From NCBI GenBank assembly GCA_020025455.1, contig JAHHSC010000011.1:1-21774 (forward strand): DNA of 21,774 nt, read 5' to 3'. Position 1 is the first letter of the stretch. Each line of letters begins with the position of its first letter. Below the pieces are notes generated by a model. The model searched no databases. It was given only the letters and a program-made list of their open reading frames with translations, and was not told the DNA's origin. The translations under genes and the position numbers were made by a program. Positions 20,602 through 21,774 of this stretch are shown in pieces. This stretch comes from Lawsonibacter sp. (GTDB taxonomy: Bacteria; Bacillota; Clostridia; Oscillospirales; Oscillospiraceae).

Positions 20602-21773
20602 TGTACCGCATTAAGACATTAAATAAAATCTCCAACGCCGGTCTCAGCCACCTGGAACCCAGCCGGTTTCAGGTAGGCAGTGAGGTTGAAAACGAGGACG
20701 GCATCCTGGTCCGCTCCGCCGCCATGCACGACTACCAGTTCCCTGAAAACCTGCGGGCCATCGCCCGCGCCGGTGCGGGAACCAACAATATTCCCATCGA
20801 CCGCTGCTCCGAAAGCGGCATCGTGGTATTCAACACCCCCGGTGCCAATGCCAACGCCGTGAAGGAGCTTGTGCTGGCCGCCATGCTGATCGCCTCCCGT
20901 GACATTCTGGGCGGTGCCCAGTGGGTTCAGGAGCAGGCCAGCAACCCCGACGTGGATCTGTCCGCCGTGGTCGAGAAGGGCAAGTCCGCGTTTGCCGGCC
21001 CCGAGCTCTTCCACAAGTCCCTCGGTGTCATCGGTCTGGGCGCCATCGGCGCGCTGGTGGCCAACATGGCCCTGGAGCTGGGCATGGACGTATACGGCTA
21101 CGACCCCTTCCTGTCCGTGGACGCTGCACTCCGGCTGGACCGCCATGTGAACGTGGTCAAGAGCCTGGACGAGCTCTATAAGGTCTCCGACTACATCACC
21201 ATCCACGTCCCCTACAATAACGCCACCAAGGACACCATCAACGCCGAGGCGATCGGCAAGATGAAGGGGCAGGTCCGCATCATCAACCTGGCCCGCGGCG
21301 GACTTGTCAACAGCGAGGATATGGCTGCCGCTCTGAACGCCGGACGCGTGGCCCGCTATGTCACCGACTTCCCCGACCAGCTGCTGGCCAGCACCCAAAA
21401 CGTGGTGACTCTGCCCCATCTGGGCGCCTCCACCCCCGAGAGCGAGGAGAACTGTGCCGCCATGGCCGCCCGCCAGCTGAAGGATTACCTGCTCAACGGC
21501 AACATTACCAACTCCGTCAATCTGCCCACCGTGGTGCAGGATTGGAGCGGCATCTCCCGCCTGTGCATCATCCACCTCAATATGCCCGCCATGCTGACCC
21601 GCATCATGACGTATCTGTCTGATGACAATATCAACGTGGAGAACATGACAAACAAGTCCAAAAAGGACTACGCCTACACCATTGTGGACGTGAACACCCG
21701 CATCAACGACGACGTGGCCGACCAGCTGCGCGCCATCCCCGGCGTCATCCGGGTTCGTGTCCTCAACCACTGA
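20601..21773 (+). CDS. serA: 3-phosphoglycerate dehydrogenase SerA with ACT domain
   Basis: NAD-dependent oxidation of 3-phosphoglycerate, first step of serine synthesis. In 390 aa there is a substrate-binding part (1-95), a Rossmann domain with GLGAIG (145-150), and a C-terminal ACT domain (about 318-388) that in relatives binds serine for feedback control. Catalytic Arg is R232 (NLARGGLV) and His is H273 (LPHLGAST). The Glu normally between them is not seen: the region reads YVTDFPDQLL (253-262), with D256/D259/Q260, and the loop is about ten residues shorter than in E. coli SerA. Other clostridial relatives appear similar (from memory). Operon partner of serC; the frame ends one base before the window edge. 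Confidence 0.92.
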   Translation: MYRIKTLNKISNAGLSHLEPSRFQVGSEVENEDGILVRSAAMHDYQFPENLRAIARAGAGTNNIPIDRCSESGIVVFNTPGANANAVKELVLAAMLIASRDILGGAQWVQEQASNPDVDLSAVVEKGKSAFAGPELFHKSLGVIGLGAIGALVANMALELGMDVYGYDPFLSVDAALRLDRHVNVVKSLDELYKVSDYITIHVPYNNATKDTINAEAIGKMKGQVRIINLARGGLVNSEDMAAALNAGRVARYVTDFPDQLLASTQNVVTLPHLGASTPESEENCAAMAARQLKDYLLNGNITNSVNLPTVVQDWSGISRLCIIHLNMPAMLTRIMTYLSDDNINVENMTNKSKKDYAYTIVDVNTRINDDVADQLRAIPGVIRVRVLNH

Positions 21774-21774
21774 T

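Overview
The window is ordinary chromosome of a GC-rich, Gram-positive anaerobe, most likely a spore-forming Clostridia member of the Oscillospiraceae type (Flavonifractor/Lawsonibacter-like). The taxonomic call is inference from gene content: an mraZ-rsmH-ftsL-PBP division cluster, a BofA sporulation protein, an O2-sensitive (Fe-S) type PurF, a split purH, good SD sequences and sigma-A-like promoters. No mobile element, CRISPR array, tRNA or rRNA was seen.

Layout. (1) 1-4527, minus strand: start of the dcw cluster, mraZ > rsmH > ftsL > PASTA-type class B PBP, with a strong promoter and two pairs of 10-bp-spaced GTGG boxes that look like a MraZ operator. (2) 4885-5451, plus: family 4 Fe-S uracil-DNA glycosylase, followed by two perfect tandem hairpins. 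(3) 5556-6998, minus: PAP2 phosphatase and a D-amino-acid-type class IV aminotransferase. (4) 7172-8263, plus: lone GT4-like glycosyltransferase behind a possible attenuator. (5) 8347-16979, plus: a purine operon, purE-purC-purF-purM-purN-purO-like-AICARFT-purD-HAD hydrolase, with its own promoter, a ~190-nt leader holding a terminator and a possible leader ORF, and a strong final terminator. (6) 16957-18685, minus: membrane-bound XRE regulator and acyltransferase-3 membrane protein. (7) 18853-19349, plus: DUF2508 (YaaL-like) and BofA. (8) 19480-21773, plus: serC-serA, the phosphorylated serine pathway.

How the genes fit together. Regions 1 and 3 serve the cell wall and division. Region 5 supplies steps 1, 2, 3, 5, 6, 7 and the last two of de novo IMP synthesis (purL/Q/S, purB and purA are not here). 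Serine from region 8 feeds glycine and one-carbon units needed by PurD, PurN and AICARFT.

The most unusual part is the purine operon. Its PurF lacks the N-terminal cysteine nucleophile and other glutaminase residues, while keeping the PRPP loop and the probable Fe-S cysteines. PurC is divergent, the last two steps are split between a PurO-type cyclohydrolase and a stand-alone transformylase, and a terminator sits between promoter and first gene. None of this was tested by database search; family names rest on motif recognition.
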